A DNA stretch of 64,000 bases. It comes from Halictus rubicundus (lineage: Eukaryota; Arthropoda; Insecta; Hymenoptera; Halictidae). The stretch is taken from NCBI RefSeq assembly GCF_050948215.1, contig NC_135153.1:10444058-10508057 (forward strand), read 5' to 3'. The notes under the pieces were generated by a model that made no database searches, was not told the DNA's origin, and worked only from the letters and a program-made list of their open reading frames with translations. Shown piece by piece: positions 35,864-47,990 of the stretch; positions within the stretch are counted from its first letter, which is position 1; each line of letters begins with the position of its first letter. The position numbers and the translations under genes were made by a program.

Positions 35864-36435
35864 CAGGATGTACCACGTAACGCTTTTCACGATTTTTCAA
35901 GTACTTGCGATAATCTGACAAACAAATATTTCCAACACAAGTTGATCAATTTTCGATTGGCATTGCAATAAAAAAAAGTTCGAGAAAAATTTTATTTTAG
36001 TATTGTCGAGGTCACAGTTTTTTCAATGGCACTTTGTATTTTTGACTTAACAGTATTATAGCCCGTCGTATCAAGACGAATTCAACGACCTAGTATACCG
36101 TGACCTTCGGATAACCTTAAAGGCAAAGAAATGAAAATTTCAACAAGAAATGACAGTTTGCTTGAATGGGTTGCCTTTGCCTTCAAGGTCATCCGAAGGT
36201 CATGGTATGCTAAATCGTTGAATGCGTCTTGATACGGGCTGTAATACCATTTAAAGTACAAAAGTGCCATTTAAAAAAATGAAGGTGACCTTGACAATAC
36301 TAAAAAAAAATGTTTTCGATCTTTTTCTGTTGCAATGTATAGCCGATCGAAAACTGATCAACTTCTGTTTAAAATATTTGTCAGATTATCGCAAGTACTT
36401 GAAAAATCGTGAAAAGTGTTACGTGGCACACCCTG
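35864..36435. mobile_element. 572-bp foldback element (CAGGATGTACCACGT ends)
   Basis: Arms of over 100 bp: the left contains TTTTCAAGTACTTGCGATAA and the right contains its complement, ending ACACCCTGTATAT. An inner inverted pair (AAGGTCATCCGAAGGTCA and its complement) makes almost the whole element self-complementary. Confidence 0.8.
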
Positions 36436-37008
36436 TATATAATATTCGCCGTGAGGAGTAAAAAGTGTCTAATCAACACAGGTCCTAAAAAAGCAGTCCT
36501 TTCCCTGCAATATCAACTTTTGTTATTAAATTACAGTTTTCGTCATAATTACGTAAAACCCGCTGTCTACTAATAACTTTGTATTCGGTTGTTTTTTGAG
36601 CGTCATATAAAACAGAATATATATTGAGAAATCGCCAGCGTTACCAATCGCTCAGAGGCTAAGGACTTTGAACGTAAAAACTGCTATGACTCAGAACAAC
36701 TGTTTCAATAAATAATTACTTAAATGCGAATAACACGTTGTTTAGTCAGATTTGGCGGAAAGTGATTTTCGCAACGGCACGTCCGTTCTTTCGATTTCTC
36801 TTTCATGCATCAACGAATTAATTCAAACCAAACAGTTTACGAAAAATGTCAATCTGAACGTTTCAACAGGAATTCTGCAATCCGGTAATACTTGAAGCGT
36901 TATGCTTCACCGAGAGAAGTCCGTAAACTGGATTTCTAAAAATAATAGTGTAACACACCCAATTTCTGTATAATTTACACACAATTTGTGAAGACGAAGA
37001 AATAAATA
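36436..37008. other. Gene-free AT-rich stretch
   Basis: No repeat ends or supported exons were seen. Confidence 0.35.
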
Positions 37009-37156
37009 CAGTCTTTTCTCGATATATGTCGGAGATACCTGGATGATAAAAGTCGCAGATCTATCCCCGCTACCGTGGGGTATACCCTGTGAGTCTCCTG
37101 GACGATACACGACGCTGGCAAAACCCGTATTTCTGACATATATCGAGAATTCACTG
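37009..37156 (-). mobile_element. Family 1 MITE
   Basis: Starts CAGTCTTTTCTCGATATATG and ends ATATCGAGAATTCACTG. A further partial fragment (CTCCTGGACGATATATGTCG) follows at 37169-37210, so a second copy was probably adjacent. Confidence 0.85.
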
Positions 37157-37210
37157 TATCTCTAGAATATATATCTCCTGGACGATATATGTCGCTGGCA
37201 AGACCCGTGT

Positions 37211-38014
37211 AATTTACAGAAAATTTGAGAAAACGGAGAAATCTGAATAAAATTGATAAAATTTGATAGAAAATTTGTTTTTTACGAAACAGAATGCCTG
37301 TGGTGCATCCGGTGTCAGCCACCGGGACCGGTCGCTTCGGAGCATCTGTATGTACATTCACGATTCCACGGTAACGGCCGATAAGATTGACCGTCATCGG
37401 CGCAACCGTGGCAATGTGACCAGGGTTAATAAATACCGTGAGCGGTCACCTATCACCGGTTAGGGTCCCGGCTCGCCACCAATTACGCCGGTGAAATTCC
37501 AATATAATAGGGATGACCTGCGGGGCTCAATGACGTAACAACTTCCTAGAGTTTTAATGGAGGCAACTATGCACCACCGTTTGATACAGGCGCATTATGC
37601 CAACACTTGCAACCTTGCCGCGCACGTTCGATCGCTGACAGATAACATTGCAGAGCGTCTGCACTCATTGAACGTGACGGCACCGGAGAGCTTTGTGGCG
37701 CGGAAGTGGAGCCAGCCTTATCAGATTGGCTACCCTCACCTTTGCGAAGTTCAATTGTGTTCCGTGCCAAGTTCAAATGTGTTTCTGTCAAACAGCGAAT
37801 TCGTGTTGCACATTTTTCGACCGGCCGCCTGCATATCCGCCGAAGAAGTTGCCACTCTGACAAACGATGTTGTCTCTCGTCAGGATTCGCTTCCAGGAAG
37901 TCGCCGTGCAGTTGTCTGGGGCTTGATCGTCAGACAATCGTTTCTAACACTTCGTTCGAACATATTCTAACGGAACTATACAGGGTGGTCCGCTTAAAGG
38001 TAGCTAACTAAATA
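37211..38014. other. Gene-free stretch
   Basis: An open frame of 137 codons at 37557-37970 has no recognisable domain, and its antisense is also open. An ACAGGGTGGTCC single end is at 37979. Confidence 0.35.
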
Positions 38015-38154
38015 CAGTGAATTCTCGATATATGTCAACAACACCCGAGCCGTGTTGTGTTTACGCTCCTCGGCGTCCGAGGCCCCTCGAACTTCGGGGC
38101 CCCTCCACGACGGTTATCGTCCAGGCCTTGGCGACATATATAGAGAAATCACTG
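38015..38154 (+). mobile_element. Family 1 MITE
   Basis: Starts CAGTGAATTCTCGATATATG and ends ATAGAGAAATCACTG. 140 bp, with TA borders. Confidence 0.88.
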
Positions 38155-38289
38155 TATTATGTTTACACCCCTCGGCGTCTGAGGCCTCTCGTGATTCGTA
38201 GCCCCTCACAGGGTATACCCCGCGGTAGTGGGGATAATTTCGCGACATTTATCATCCAGGCCTTGGCGACATATATAGAGGAATCACAG
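38155..38289 (+). mobile_element. Family 1 MITE, left end missing, head-to-tail with the previous copy
   Basis: Begins in the internal TATGTTTACACCCCTCGG segment directly after the TA of the first copy and ends ATAGAGGAATCACAG. Together with its neighbour it forms a tandem pair sharing the junction TA. Confidence 0.85.
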
Positions 38290-39148
38290 TATGCACATTT
38301 ATCAGGGGTCATTGGTCATTTCATGTGAAGGCTTTTGGCACGATGATTTTTGGATTTCTCTGAAATTGAGATATAGTCCAAGCGAAAATAGGAAGGGAAA
38401 TAATTTTGTTTAAAGAAAACCAAAAATTAAATTCACTTTCGTAGCAGATTTAGCGTATACCTTAAATTTAATTTATTTCCAACGAATTTGAACATTTGGG
38501 TTCTTTCCTGGTTTCGACGATTTCGGACCATTGTGCCAGGGTGAACGTGTTTAAATAACATTTTCTGTTCAGGAAGGGGCGAACAGAAAAATCGGGTCGC
38601 CGACGCGTGTCAAATGGAAAGGACACGAAGCGCAACGTTGCTAACGACCCGATAAAGCGGCACACTATCCGGTGATGAGCACGTTGCCGATCGAACGTAA
38701 TGAAGTATAATTGAACGTAGCCGGGTAGCTGTCTAACTGCCTTGACCCGCGAGACCCTTGTGTAACCGCGGGTCAGCGACTTCATCGGGCCCGAAGACCT
38801 AGTGTACATTTCACGGGTGTTACGAGTCAAACGGATTGCTACTTGTTAATGCGACGCCGAGTTAATCATAATTAAAGTTCGTCCCTGGGCCGCGGCTTCG
38901 CGCCCTCCCCACGACACTTGGCCTCTGATATACGACGTATATATTCGTCGTTAATTTCTGCGACAGTAACTAATAGGCGGTGCGAGGCCGTGTACGCGCC
39001 ACGCCGCGTGAACCCGCGCGAGCGGAAAAACCAACCGTCTCGGAATTTATCGATAGTCTCTCGCCGGAACTTTGGCTTTCTGGTTAACGCCAGCTTTTCA
39101 GATTCCGTGGCACTGCGCTAGTCACTGCAAAAGAGGCCGACGCGACGC
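38290..39148. other. Gene-free stretch
   Basis: Unique sequence, CpG-rich from 38540. No supported exon. Confidence 0.35.
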
Positions 39149-39233
39149 TCACGGGGTATACCCCGCGGTAGTGGGGATAATTCCGCGACGTTCATCATCC
39201 AGACCTTGGCGACATATACAGAGTAATCACTAT
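39149..39233 (+). mobile_element. Family 1 MITE, left half missing
   Basis: Starts at ACGGGGTATACCCCGCGG and ends ACAGAGTAATCACTA. Confidence 0.8.
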
Positions 39234-40063
39234 AGTTCCCCGTGGAGGCATCTTTTACAATTAGAACTCCTGGAATCGTTATAACTTTGTCATTTCGCCG
39301 AATTTAAGCATAACATTTTCGGAGAAGTATATTTAATGTTTTATACTTTTATAAAGCACAATAAAAAATTTATCACCCGTCTACATGAGATATTACCCCT
39401 TTAAACACCCATCGGCAGCGAAAGTGTCACAGAAACTTCTCGGCTAGTACTTTCCTAAGAAAGGAGTACATAAATGTTGTCGTCGATCAGGCACAGGGGG
39501 TTAGGCATCCGAAGATCCCTCGAAAAAAAAAGACTGTCAGACGTACGTTCCATCGATGTCACGGCTGGTGTAATGGCTTCTATATGTAGAAGCGAACGCG
39601 TGTTTCTTCACGGCGTCGAAAAAAGCGGTCAACGGAGGACGACGGCTACGAAACGACAATGCGAAATTACGTGATCGATCCGCTAAAGGTGAGCCACAGC
39701 AGGCTTATTACCGAAGATCGTTGGTTGGCTCGATAAATCGTTGGAAAGTGGAACGGTTAGCCCACGGCTCGTCAAGATTTCTACTTTCGTAGAAGTACAG
39801 TGATTTGAAAAGGGAAAGGCCGGCCGGTCTTTCGAGAATTCTAGCCGCTCGAAGAATTCAGATCGCTGTGGAAATTCGGGACAGCCGCGAAGGAAATCGC
39901 AGCCAGGGTGCTGCGGAATATCGACAAGGCCTCGTGCCGCCGCGAAATAGGTCGACGCCGCCATTTTTGGTTGGCTTCAGAACGATTTAGAAGTTTGCCG
40001 TGCCGGTTTTTGCCGCCAATCTCTTTCTAGCCGCTTCGCGCGTACAGCGGTTCACATTAATAT
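39234..40063. other. Gene-free stretch
   Basis: Unique sequence, CpG-rich from 39570. No supported exon. Confidence 0.35.
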
Positions 40064-40475
40064 TAGGGGTATCCATAAGTAATCCATTATTTGCAAAGAA
40101 TTTGTTTTGCCTTTAGTTTCGTACCGATCGTTCAAGAGGAAACACGTATTCTTTTACAGTTTTCGGTAAAGCAGTCTGTCTTCAAAATATTCTAAAAAGT
40201 ATAATTTTTTTACAACCCTGTAATAAAATGACGGAATCCGTACCTTCCGAGGGTCATATTCGTCATTGCATCATATTTTTCATTTTCATGTTTCATGATG
40301 TTTATGGAGATGTTTTGAAGGTCAACAAGTGTCAACGTTGGTTCAGAAGTTTTGCTGCTGGTGATTATGATCTCTCTGACAGATCTCGAAGTGGACGACC
40401 AGTTCAATTTCATAATGACACCCTAAAATCTCTAGTGGAAGCTGATCCAAAATTAAGTATACAAGAATAAAGTTG
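40064..40475 (+). pseudogene. Mariner transposase fragment, copy 1 (N-terminal part only)
   Basis: The 5' end TTAGGGGTATCCATAAG is followed by a short leader, then an ATG at 40228. The translation contains YGDVLKVNKCQRWF, GDYDLSDRSRSGRP and EADPKLSIQE, the helix-turn-helix DNA-binding half of a mariner transposase. About 35 bp between HFMF and VYGD is lost compared with copy 2. The frame stops at 40468-40470, and the catalytic DD(34)D half is absent. A dead remnant. Confidence 0.88.
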
Positions 40476-42370
40476 AAAAAACGTTGATCTTAAACCTCTT
40501 TATCTTCAAACTCTAAATTCGCTTCTTAAAAAACTTTTTGGCTGAAGTTCCGAAAATCGGTCGAATCGTATTGAGCTCAAATTTTGCACATAGCCTTATT
40601 TTACATTAAAAACACGATACCCAAAAGGATTTTTGACGATTCGAAAAAAATTTTCATCAGATTGGTATGATTTTCTACCTTACCGACGAATTTTGGTTAG
40701 GTCTGAGTTAGGTTTGGGACGGGGGAATGGGCTCGCATACTACTCGCATACTACGCGCATACTCCATGCACAATTTTCGCATTCCAGTCAACAGACACTG
40801 TCTTATTTTCGAACAATTCGAAATCGTTAAAACGTTGAAAATGTTGCGTCAGATCGCTGACACGGTCGGCTGCGAAGTCCTTGTTCTGTCTCGGGGCTAT
40901 TATTACAAGGGGCCGGCGTACTTGTAAACCGTGCTGGACGATCGTAAAACGTCCCGATAGAATTCCCGTCGGCCATCTTCGGTGCTGCGCGCCGCGACGT
41001 CGCACCTTCGCTGAAATTATCGTTATTCGGTGCGTCGCGGAATAATTAGTTTGCACGCGTACGCGCGAGTGCATAAAGAAATGAGCCGTGTACGGACATA
41101 GTTAAAACGATTACGCGGTAATTAAGGTTAATTGACTCGTTTGTAACCGGGAACGCTCCGGCGGAGGAACGGTTCGGGATTATCGGTCTCCGGCGTTCCC
41201 GCGATTAATGCGGAATAAATGGCGCACTAATGAAGGCGATTCCCGGAATGCTGGAATATGATTAAACGGCCCTACAACCGAGATATAAATTTCGAAAATA
41301 AATTACTCCAACCGCCCAGCGAATCTCTCAGTGTTCTTCTTTCTTTGACCTCACTTATTTAACGATATAGTATCACATGGTCGCGATAATTAATAATAAT
41401 TCTAGATAAATTTTGAATAATCTTAACTATTAAACAGAAAAGACGCTTTTCTTCTTTTCAAAAGAGAAATTATCTAGAATAAAAACGACAATAAAAATTC
41501 TACAAAACCAAAAAATCAAAAATGGTGGATAGTTCTTAAGAACAATTTAATGTTGGGAATCATTTCTGTATAGTTAGAAAAATATTTGGTGGAAATTGCA
41601 GTTCCAGCATTAAAATGTTTACAGCATAAAGCGTTGTTGTAAACACAGAAACGCCGGAAAAACCAAAGGATTGCGTTGCACTCAGCTGTTCGGAATGACC
41701 CAGTAACCGATTCCCGCCTAGAAATGCGCATAGATATACGACGAAGCCTTATTGAGCTGTTTAGCCTTATTAAACCGGCGATAAACCGTCCGAAAAAGTA
41801 ATGGCGCCGGCCTATCTGCGTTTACGGAAACGTGTTTCCCGCAGCAAGACAAGCCACTTGTCATCGGCTGATTTTCTGCTACTCTTCGGTGAAAAACCTC
41901 CGGCCGAATGGTAACCTTATCCGTTCACCACGGTTGCAGGTGCATTAGCTGTGAGAATCTCGTGCCGCTCCAGCGTACCTACAGACCACCACTTTCTCGA
42001 ACAGTTGAAATGTCTAGGCCAACTATCTGTTATATCTGTTGGTTAGGTAATCGATTGGCTTCAACGAATTTTCGCCGAAACTAATTTTTAATGAACGCCC
42101 CAGATGAAATACACGGTATATAGATATCTGTATATACATAAGGTCATTCCAAAGATGCTGAACTTGTTTTTTCTCTGTACTTTCATGACATTAAAACAAA
42201 AATATGGCATTCCCTTAAAAAAACACGAAGTGACCTTGAAATAACCTTGAAAAAATAAAGGTAAAAATTAAAGATAAAAATTTTTTTGGTCACAGTGACA
42301 TTCTACATAGTAAATGATGATAAAAGTCCCGGTACATCTTTGCCCTATCACGTGCCGTTCAGGAATTATA
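40476..42370. other. Gene-free stretch
   Basis: CpG-rich from 40840 to 41260, AT-rich from 41330 to 41660. No supported exon or element ends. Confidence 0.35.
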
Positions 42371-42920
42371 AAGGGTGTCCCAAAATGACCTGACATTTTA
42401 AATTGAGCGCCAATTTTTTTTTTGTGGCGGACATAGAGTTACTAATCTTTGACAAATGGCATCATGAAGTATTGAGGTTTAGTCATGGAGAATTACACGA
42501 TCCAGCAATGCATAGAAATTGTGAAAATTCGCTACGAAAATGGTGATGACTTTGCAGAGACGGTTCGAAAAGTCCGTTTTTAAACAAAGATCCGCCGCTG
42601 CGATATAAATTGGCCACCAAGATCGTTGTTTGGGGTTTTCTGAAAGGAAAAATGTATGCCAATGATCCACAGACCATTCCGGAGCTCAAGGAAACAATTG
42701 GACGCAGCATTACTGAAATTAGTCCGCAATTATGCAAAACTGTTATCGAAAATTTCGTCAAAATTAGAACGTTTGCAAACAGGGACGAGACGGCCATTTG
42801 TCAGATATTGTGTTCCACACATAACCTCCATGTTTGAAAAAATAAAAACATTCATACTTTTCAAAAAGAAAATACATTTTATTAATAAATTAAAATGTCA
42901 GGTCATTTTGGGACACCCTT
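42371..42920 (+). mobile_element. 550-bp deleted Tc1/mariner-superfamily element with both ends of its transposase
   Basis: Inverted termini AAGGGTGTCCCAAAATGACC at both ends, flanked by TA. The left coding piece (ATG at 42485, about 32 codons) contains MENYTIQQCIEIVKIRYENG, like the N-terminal DUF4817-type helix-turn-helix of insect transposons of this group. After a stop near 42581 the sequence jumps to the family's C-terminal end: WGFLKGKMYANDPQTIPEL and IENFV. The whole catalytic middle is deleted. The family call is from memory of these motifs. Confidence 0.8.
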
Positions 42921-43569
42921 TATCAAACGACACTTATCATGGGACATCCTGCAAATCTTGTTTGATTGATAAACACGAAAATATGGTGACTAAGATCTTT
43001 AAAAATTAAATTTGAAATATCTCTTAAATTCGTAACTTTTCTTACACACGTATGATGTTAAATCGCCATACAAACCAGGCCACTGTTCGAACTGCCTGAA
43101 GCAGGATCTGTAGGAGCGAGGATGGTAATTGTATACCCAATTATAAACTAAGGAATTACAATTTTCAATAGAGTAGTTTGCACAAATGTATAAGAAGATT
43201 TTATTGATTTACTGGTCCGCCCACTCTAAGGTCACGTGTAAGCATGAAGGATGATCGCATGCGGTACAGCGAGGCTTTCCTAACACATTGTGTACGTATG
43301 CAGGACAGAGCTTCATTTAGCAGCCGCTGTCCACGCCCAACAAGAACGCAGGCTCTGTGTCTGACTGAAAAAGTTAATTGCTAGTTCGCCGCGGAGGGAG
43401 TTAAACTTCGTCAAGCGGCGGCGTTTAATAATATTTCCCGAAGGCCACCAGCCTGCGCAAACCACGTATTTTGGTATTTACAACGTGTATGCGGGCAATC
43501 TTTTCATACATTCCGCAACAAAAAACCGAATCGTCGAAAAAATCAATACTGTAAACTGAAGGTTACCAT
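42921..43569. other. Gene-free stretch
   Basis: Unique sequence with no supported exon. The last eight bases (GTTACCAT) are the left target duplication of the next element. Confidence 0.35.
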
Positions 43570-44225
43570 TAGGGGTGTGCGAGAACCCGAAATATCGGGT
43601 CGGGTCGGGAGCACGAAATTTTTTCGGGTTCGGGACGGGTACCCGAAAATTTCGAGATTCTCGAAAGTCTCCCTTCCCGGGAGACCCGATTCCTTAGGGG
43701 AATCTCAAAATTTTTGGGAATCTCGAAATTTTCGGGAAACCCGATTCGGGGAATCTCGAAATTTTCGGGAGACCCGATTCCTTAGGGGAATCTCGACATT
43801 TTTGGGAATCTCGATTCTTTCGGGAATCTCGAAATTTTCGGGAAACCCGATTCCTTAGGGGAATCTCGAAATTTTCGGGAGACCCGATTCCTCAGGGGAA
43901 TCCCGAAATTTTTGGAAATCTCGATTCTTTCGGGAATTTCGAAATTTTTGGGAAACCCGATTCGGGGAATCTCGAAATTTTTGGGAATCTCGATTCTTTC
44001 GGGAATCTCGAAATTTTCAAGAAACTCGATTCGGGGAATCTCGAAATTTTCGGGAAACCCGATTCGGGGAATCTCGATTCTTTCGGGAATCTCAAAATTT
44101 TCGGGAAACCCAATTCCTTCGGAGAATCTCGAAATTTTCGGGAACCCAACCCGGCCCGACCCGACCTCTTCCCGACCCGCCCCGACCATCGGGTAACCGA
44201 TATTTCGGGTTCTCGCACACCCCTA
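43570..44225. mobile_element. 656-bp hAT-like non-autonomous element with internal minisatellite
   Basis: Perfect 8-bp duplication GTTACCAT at 43562-43569 and 44226-44233. Inverted ends TAGGGGTGTGCGAGAACCCG. Just inside lie CGGGTCGGG-type repeats, and the core (about 43640-44150) is an irregular tandem array of 20-33-bp units such as GGGAATCTCGAAATTTTCGG. The array stays open on both strands as a short RFPKES/GFPKIS-type peptide repeat. An 8-bp duplication is the hAT hallmark. No transposase is present. Confidence 0.85.
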
Positions 44226-45413
44226 GTTACCATAATGTAGTAGTAAACAATGTACGGGCCCAAATTCTCTCAAACTAAATCCTAAATACTATCTAGGTTA
44301 CATTTCCTGAAAAAAATCACCAAGTCACCTTTTAAACGCATCTAGAAACGCATCTGCTTGGAGGTGGAAGAACGAGGTGTATTGGTTCAGTGAAAAAATT
44401 TTCGTTGTAGCATTCATTAGCTATAGGATCGTCCATAGTAGTATACTCCAGAAGACCACATCCAAATAAAATGTTGTCCAACAATGATGCCCGCTCGGCA
44501 ATGTCGAAGCGGATCGAGCAGAATTCCCGGCGCGGTATCGACCGCTCATAACAAGTATCCAAAGGAATTTCACCTCGTTCCACATCGTGCGCGAGTAAGG
44601 TTAGGTCAGGTGGTCGATTAATCCGGCGATGGGGAAGAAAAAAAAAAGCAAAAGAAACTTCGATTTCCTAGAAGCGCATCCGCGACCCCGGCGCGCGGAG
44701 CAATACGCCTGGCGCTGCGCTTCGAGCGCGCTGCGCGTATCGCCTCGGTAAACGAATAAAACGATCGCGTAGCGTATAAATTATTTAAGAAACTCTATCG
44801 CGGCATCGCGTAATGGTTGATCATAAATTACGCGGGGCGAAAATACGGGGCGTAGCCGTAAAAATCGTAGCGTCCATGCTTCGCGTCCTGGCCGGACCTA
44901 TTCCTTTTGCCTAATCGGCCGCCGGTCGTTTATCATCGACCGGCCAACGTCGGATAAAACAGATATTGCTTGTCACGTTTCTTTGCTCGCGTGATTCGCT
45001 TGTCACGCAACTGTCACTCGACTGTCGCGGTTGGATTCTACCCGGTTCAATGCGCCGATGCATACGTATGTAAATCCCGGACGCGTACGGGACCGCGATT
45101 GGCTCCAATTAATTTTGATCAGTGCCTCGGTCGCCGTACCGTTTGAACCGCCGCATTACGATCTCCTTTGCATTTCCGTTGATCTACCGTTTGGGCGCCG
45201 CTGATCGTCGACAAAAATCCGATCGAGAATGGCCAAGCGGCACGATCGCTTGGTCAACGAAAAGTAACAAGCAGTACGGTAGCGCGTTTCTAATTGACTA
45301 TTTTAAATAGCTCTAAATAAGCTACAGGTGAGCACTATAATTGGTATACACATTGGTGAGTACTATGAGTCCTTGAAGTCTTGGATCCGCAGTAGTATAG
45401 TTGCGATGATGTA
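44226..45413. other. Gene-free stretch
   Basis: CpG-rich from 44500 to 45250. A minus-strand frame (44332-44583) looks protein-like but has no ATG or splice sites. Confidence 0.35.
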
Positions 45414-45763
45414 CAGGGTATCCCAAAAATGTGAAACCTTGGAAACCTTGTAGGAGGTGGTTCCTCAGGTTATTCGAAGTAACTTTTTCCTTAGCGAAAA
45501 CTTCCGCTTCAGCTTCGTTAAGGAGTTATTAACGGAAAACACGGACCAATCAGAGCGCTGCTACGACAGGCCCCGCTGAGCGCGGTGTTGCCGTTGGCCG
45601 AGCCACAGTCCGTCCGCTGTAGCTGCGCTCTGATTGGTCCGTGTTTTTCGTTAATAACACCGTAACACAGTCGCAGAGAATATTTTCCCAAAGGAAGAAA
45701 TTACTTCAAATGACCTCAGTAACCACCTTTTCCAAGGTCGTCCGACATTTTTGAGACACCCTG
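45414..45763. mobile_element. 350-bp foldback element (ACAGGGTATCCC ends)
   Basis: Flanked by TA on both sides. Outer ends CAGGGTATCCCAAAAATGTG and the complementary ACATTTTTGAGACACCCTG, with inner complementary arms CACGGACCAATCAGAGCGCT and GCGCTCTGATTGGTCCGTG. Most of the element can form one hairpin. Confidence 0.8.
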
Positions 45764-47784
45764 TATATGGTTAGACTCAGAATTTAATCTTTCGAGGATC
45801 AACGCGTATTTTGTACATTCTCTGATGATCGAATCATCCGGGGTACGAGCAGACCGGGGATATTTATGCAAAATGAAATCTGTCGGGGCTATTTTTACAG
45901 AAACCGGATCGAGAAATTTACATTTCCCATTTATGAACCTAAGCAGTTAAAAATTAGTCGCGCCTTTAAATGTCTCGTGGAATCATTAAGGATTATTTAT
46001 GTCACTTATGTTGCCGGCGCTATTAATGCTAAAGATTATAAGTTTGGTGAGACTATGCAAATTCGGTGGCATTTATCAAGCGTCCGGTAATAGGTTGAAT
46101 ATAAGAGGGAGCCAATGATTCGCAGGTTGTAAGTAAGGTAGCAGCGTAGCACCAGCGGCCGTTATATTTTAGGACTTGTAATTATGACAACGTTGCAAAT
46201 TACAGTAATCAGGGTGATCAGCGGTGATTTTAATCAGAGCTAACGTTTTCAGTGGACCTCGAACCTTTTTCTCCGTGAATTAAGTACTTAACCGAGGGCG
46301 GGGCGAGATAATCTGTCTCCTTTGATGAATAGTTATGGAATGCGGTTTGTACGTTTATGAGGAGAGCTGCTGGTTGAATCCCTTTGCCTCGCCGACAAAT
46401 TTACTGTCACTTGTTCGACGCGAGCTTACCGTTCATTTACGAGGGAACTGTCAATTTTATACGTTCACGGCGGACCCTAACGAGCAGAACATCGTACAGC
46501 GACGATTTAACATTACCTTAAATACCTTCATTTTATCTTCAGCTGCAGGTTACTTTTAGCGAAAATTCTGCAACGCATCAACTGTTGTAGATAAATTGCC
46601 GACTGTTCGAAATAAACATGTTCAGAACAGAGACCAAATAGAAAATTACTCTAATAATTTTAATAAATTGAAAATAATATTCTTTTAATACCCTAACAAT
46701 ACCTTAATATTTTAAAACACCTCCTAATCCTTACTATTTTGTCATATAATAATTACATCAAATCTAATCTCCTAACCCAACCTTTACACTTGGTCATTGA
46801 CAAAAATAAATTTTGTTAAATTCGTATGCCAATATTTGTACTTGTTACAGAAATAAACGAAGCAATTTGTGCGTGTATTTAAATCTAGGAGATCATTAAT
46901 TTTCTCTATAAGTGAAAGTCAATATACTGAGATAAATAGTGGGGGGAATGCTACAGTCCGGACCTGAGTGACGTTACGAAGCTATAGCGTAGTCTGGTGG
47001 CGCTGCGATTCGTTCTGAGAGTAGGGAACGTATCGCGATCGGTACGAGTCGTGACGCCACTGGTTACCCCCGCTCTTAGTACGTTGGTGGGAGAATTCTC
47101 GGAACGTGACGTCATGCATTGCCACGGAGGGACTGTTCGTGGTCGCCGTTCTCGAAATAGTGTGCTTCCTCCTGCGAGTGCCGCAGTAAATATGACCGAA
47201 GGGGCGCGAGAAAAAAGTGCGCAGCCACATTAACTCCCACCTCGGCATAGTGTAGCTACTAAAATAGCTGGTCGCGAAAGAAAAGTTTCCCGCGAACCGT
47301 CGCGTCGGCACGGCAACGGGCAGTCGATCTTATCTGCCAAAGTTACAACTGCACGCCCAAGTACTTCATTCCACGCGATCGAACGAAAACCCACGAACGG
47401 TAGTTCGACAAGGATATTACAATGTCCGCCGGTCCGCTATCGACAAGACACGCCTAAAGGTGTCCAACAGAAAATGACGAAAAAGCGCGATTTCGTCGTG
47501 TCACCGACCCGGCAGCTGTCCCAGTCGTTCCCCCCGCGAAACACAATTGCTTGCGATAGCGACTTGGCACGAGTTAGAGGACAGGGCCGGCTTTCTCGCC
47601 GCGGACAATGCCTACGCGTTTCTTGGAATCAGTTACAAGGTGCATCTAGTGACCTCCGCCGACCACGTACAGTGTGCTACGGAAAATCCAACCCTTTGCC
47701 GTCTCATTTTCAACCCTTTGCTGCACAAGTGATGCAACTTAAGAAAGTCCGCCGAGGGAACCATTTTGTTCGTAATTATTTTAT
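45764..47784. other. Gene-free stretch
   Basis: AT-rich at 46560-46940, CpG-rich at 46980-47700. Open frames on both strands there overlap, without support. Confidence 0.35.
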
Positions 47785-47990
47785 TGTGAACCCTTTATCA
47801 ACGTATTCGTGACGTTTTTCCGATTAAAATGAGCCCAAACATGACGCGTTTCGGAGCATATTTGCTCGTTCGATTCACGATTCAGTGGAACCTCGATTAT
47901 CCGAACGGACCGTATCTGTGAATTCTACATTGCATTTATCTCCACAATTTGATCGGTAGAGGGCAGTCGTATCGTTCTTCTCGGATCACG
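47785..47990. mobile_element. Partial composite: foldback family 5 arm plus Tigger-like end
   Basis: GATTAAAATGAGCCCAAACA and following arm sequence run to CACGATT, where CAGTGGAACCTCGATTATCC begins. The same junction occurs at 56788. The far side is not recognisable. Confidence 0.6.

Noticed and set aside
37557..37970. 137-codon + frame
   Set aside because: The antisense frame is equally open, no domain is recognised, and there is no splice or promoter context.
44332..44583. Minus-strand frame with protein-like composition
   Set aside because: It has no ATG (GTG only), no clean splice acceptor after the upstream pyrimidine run, and no recognised domain.
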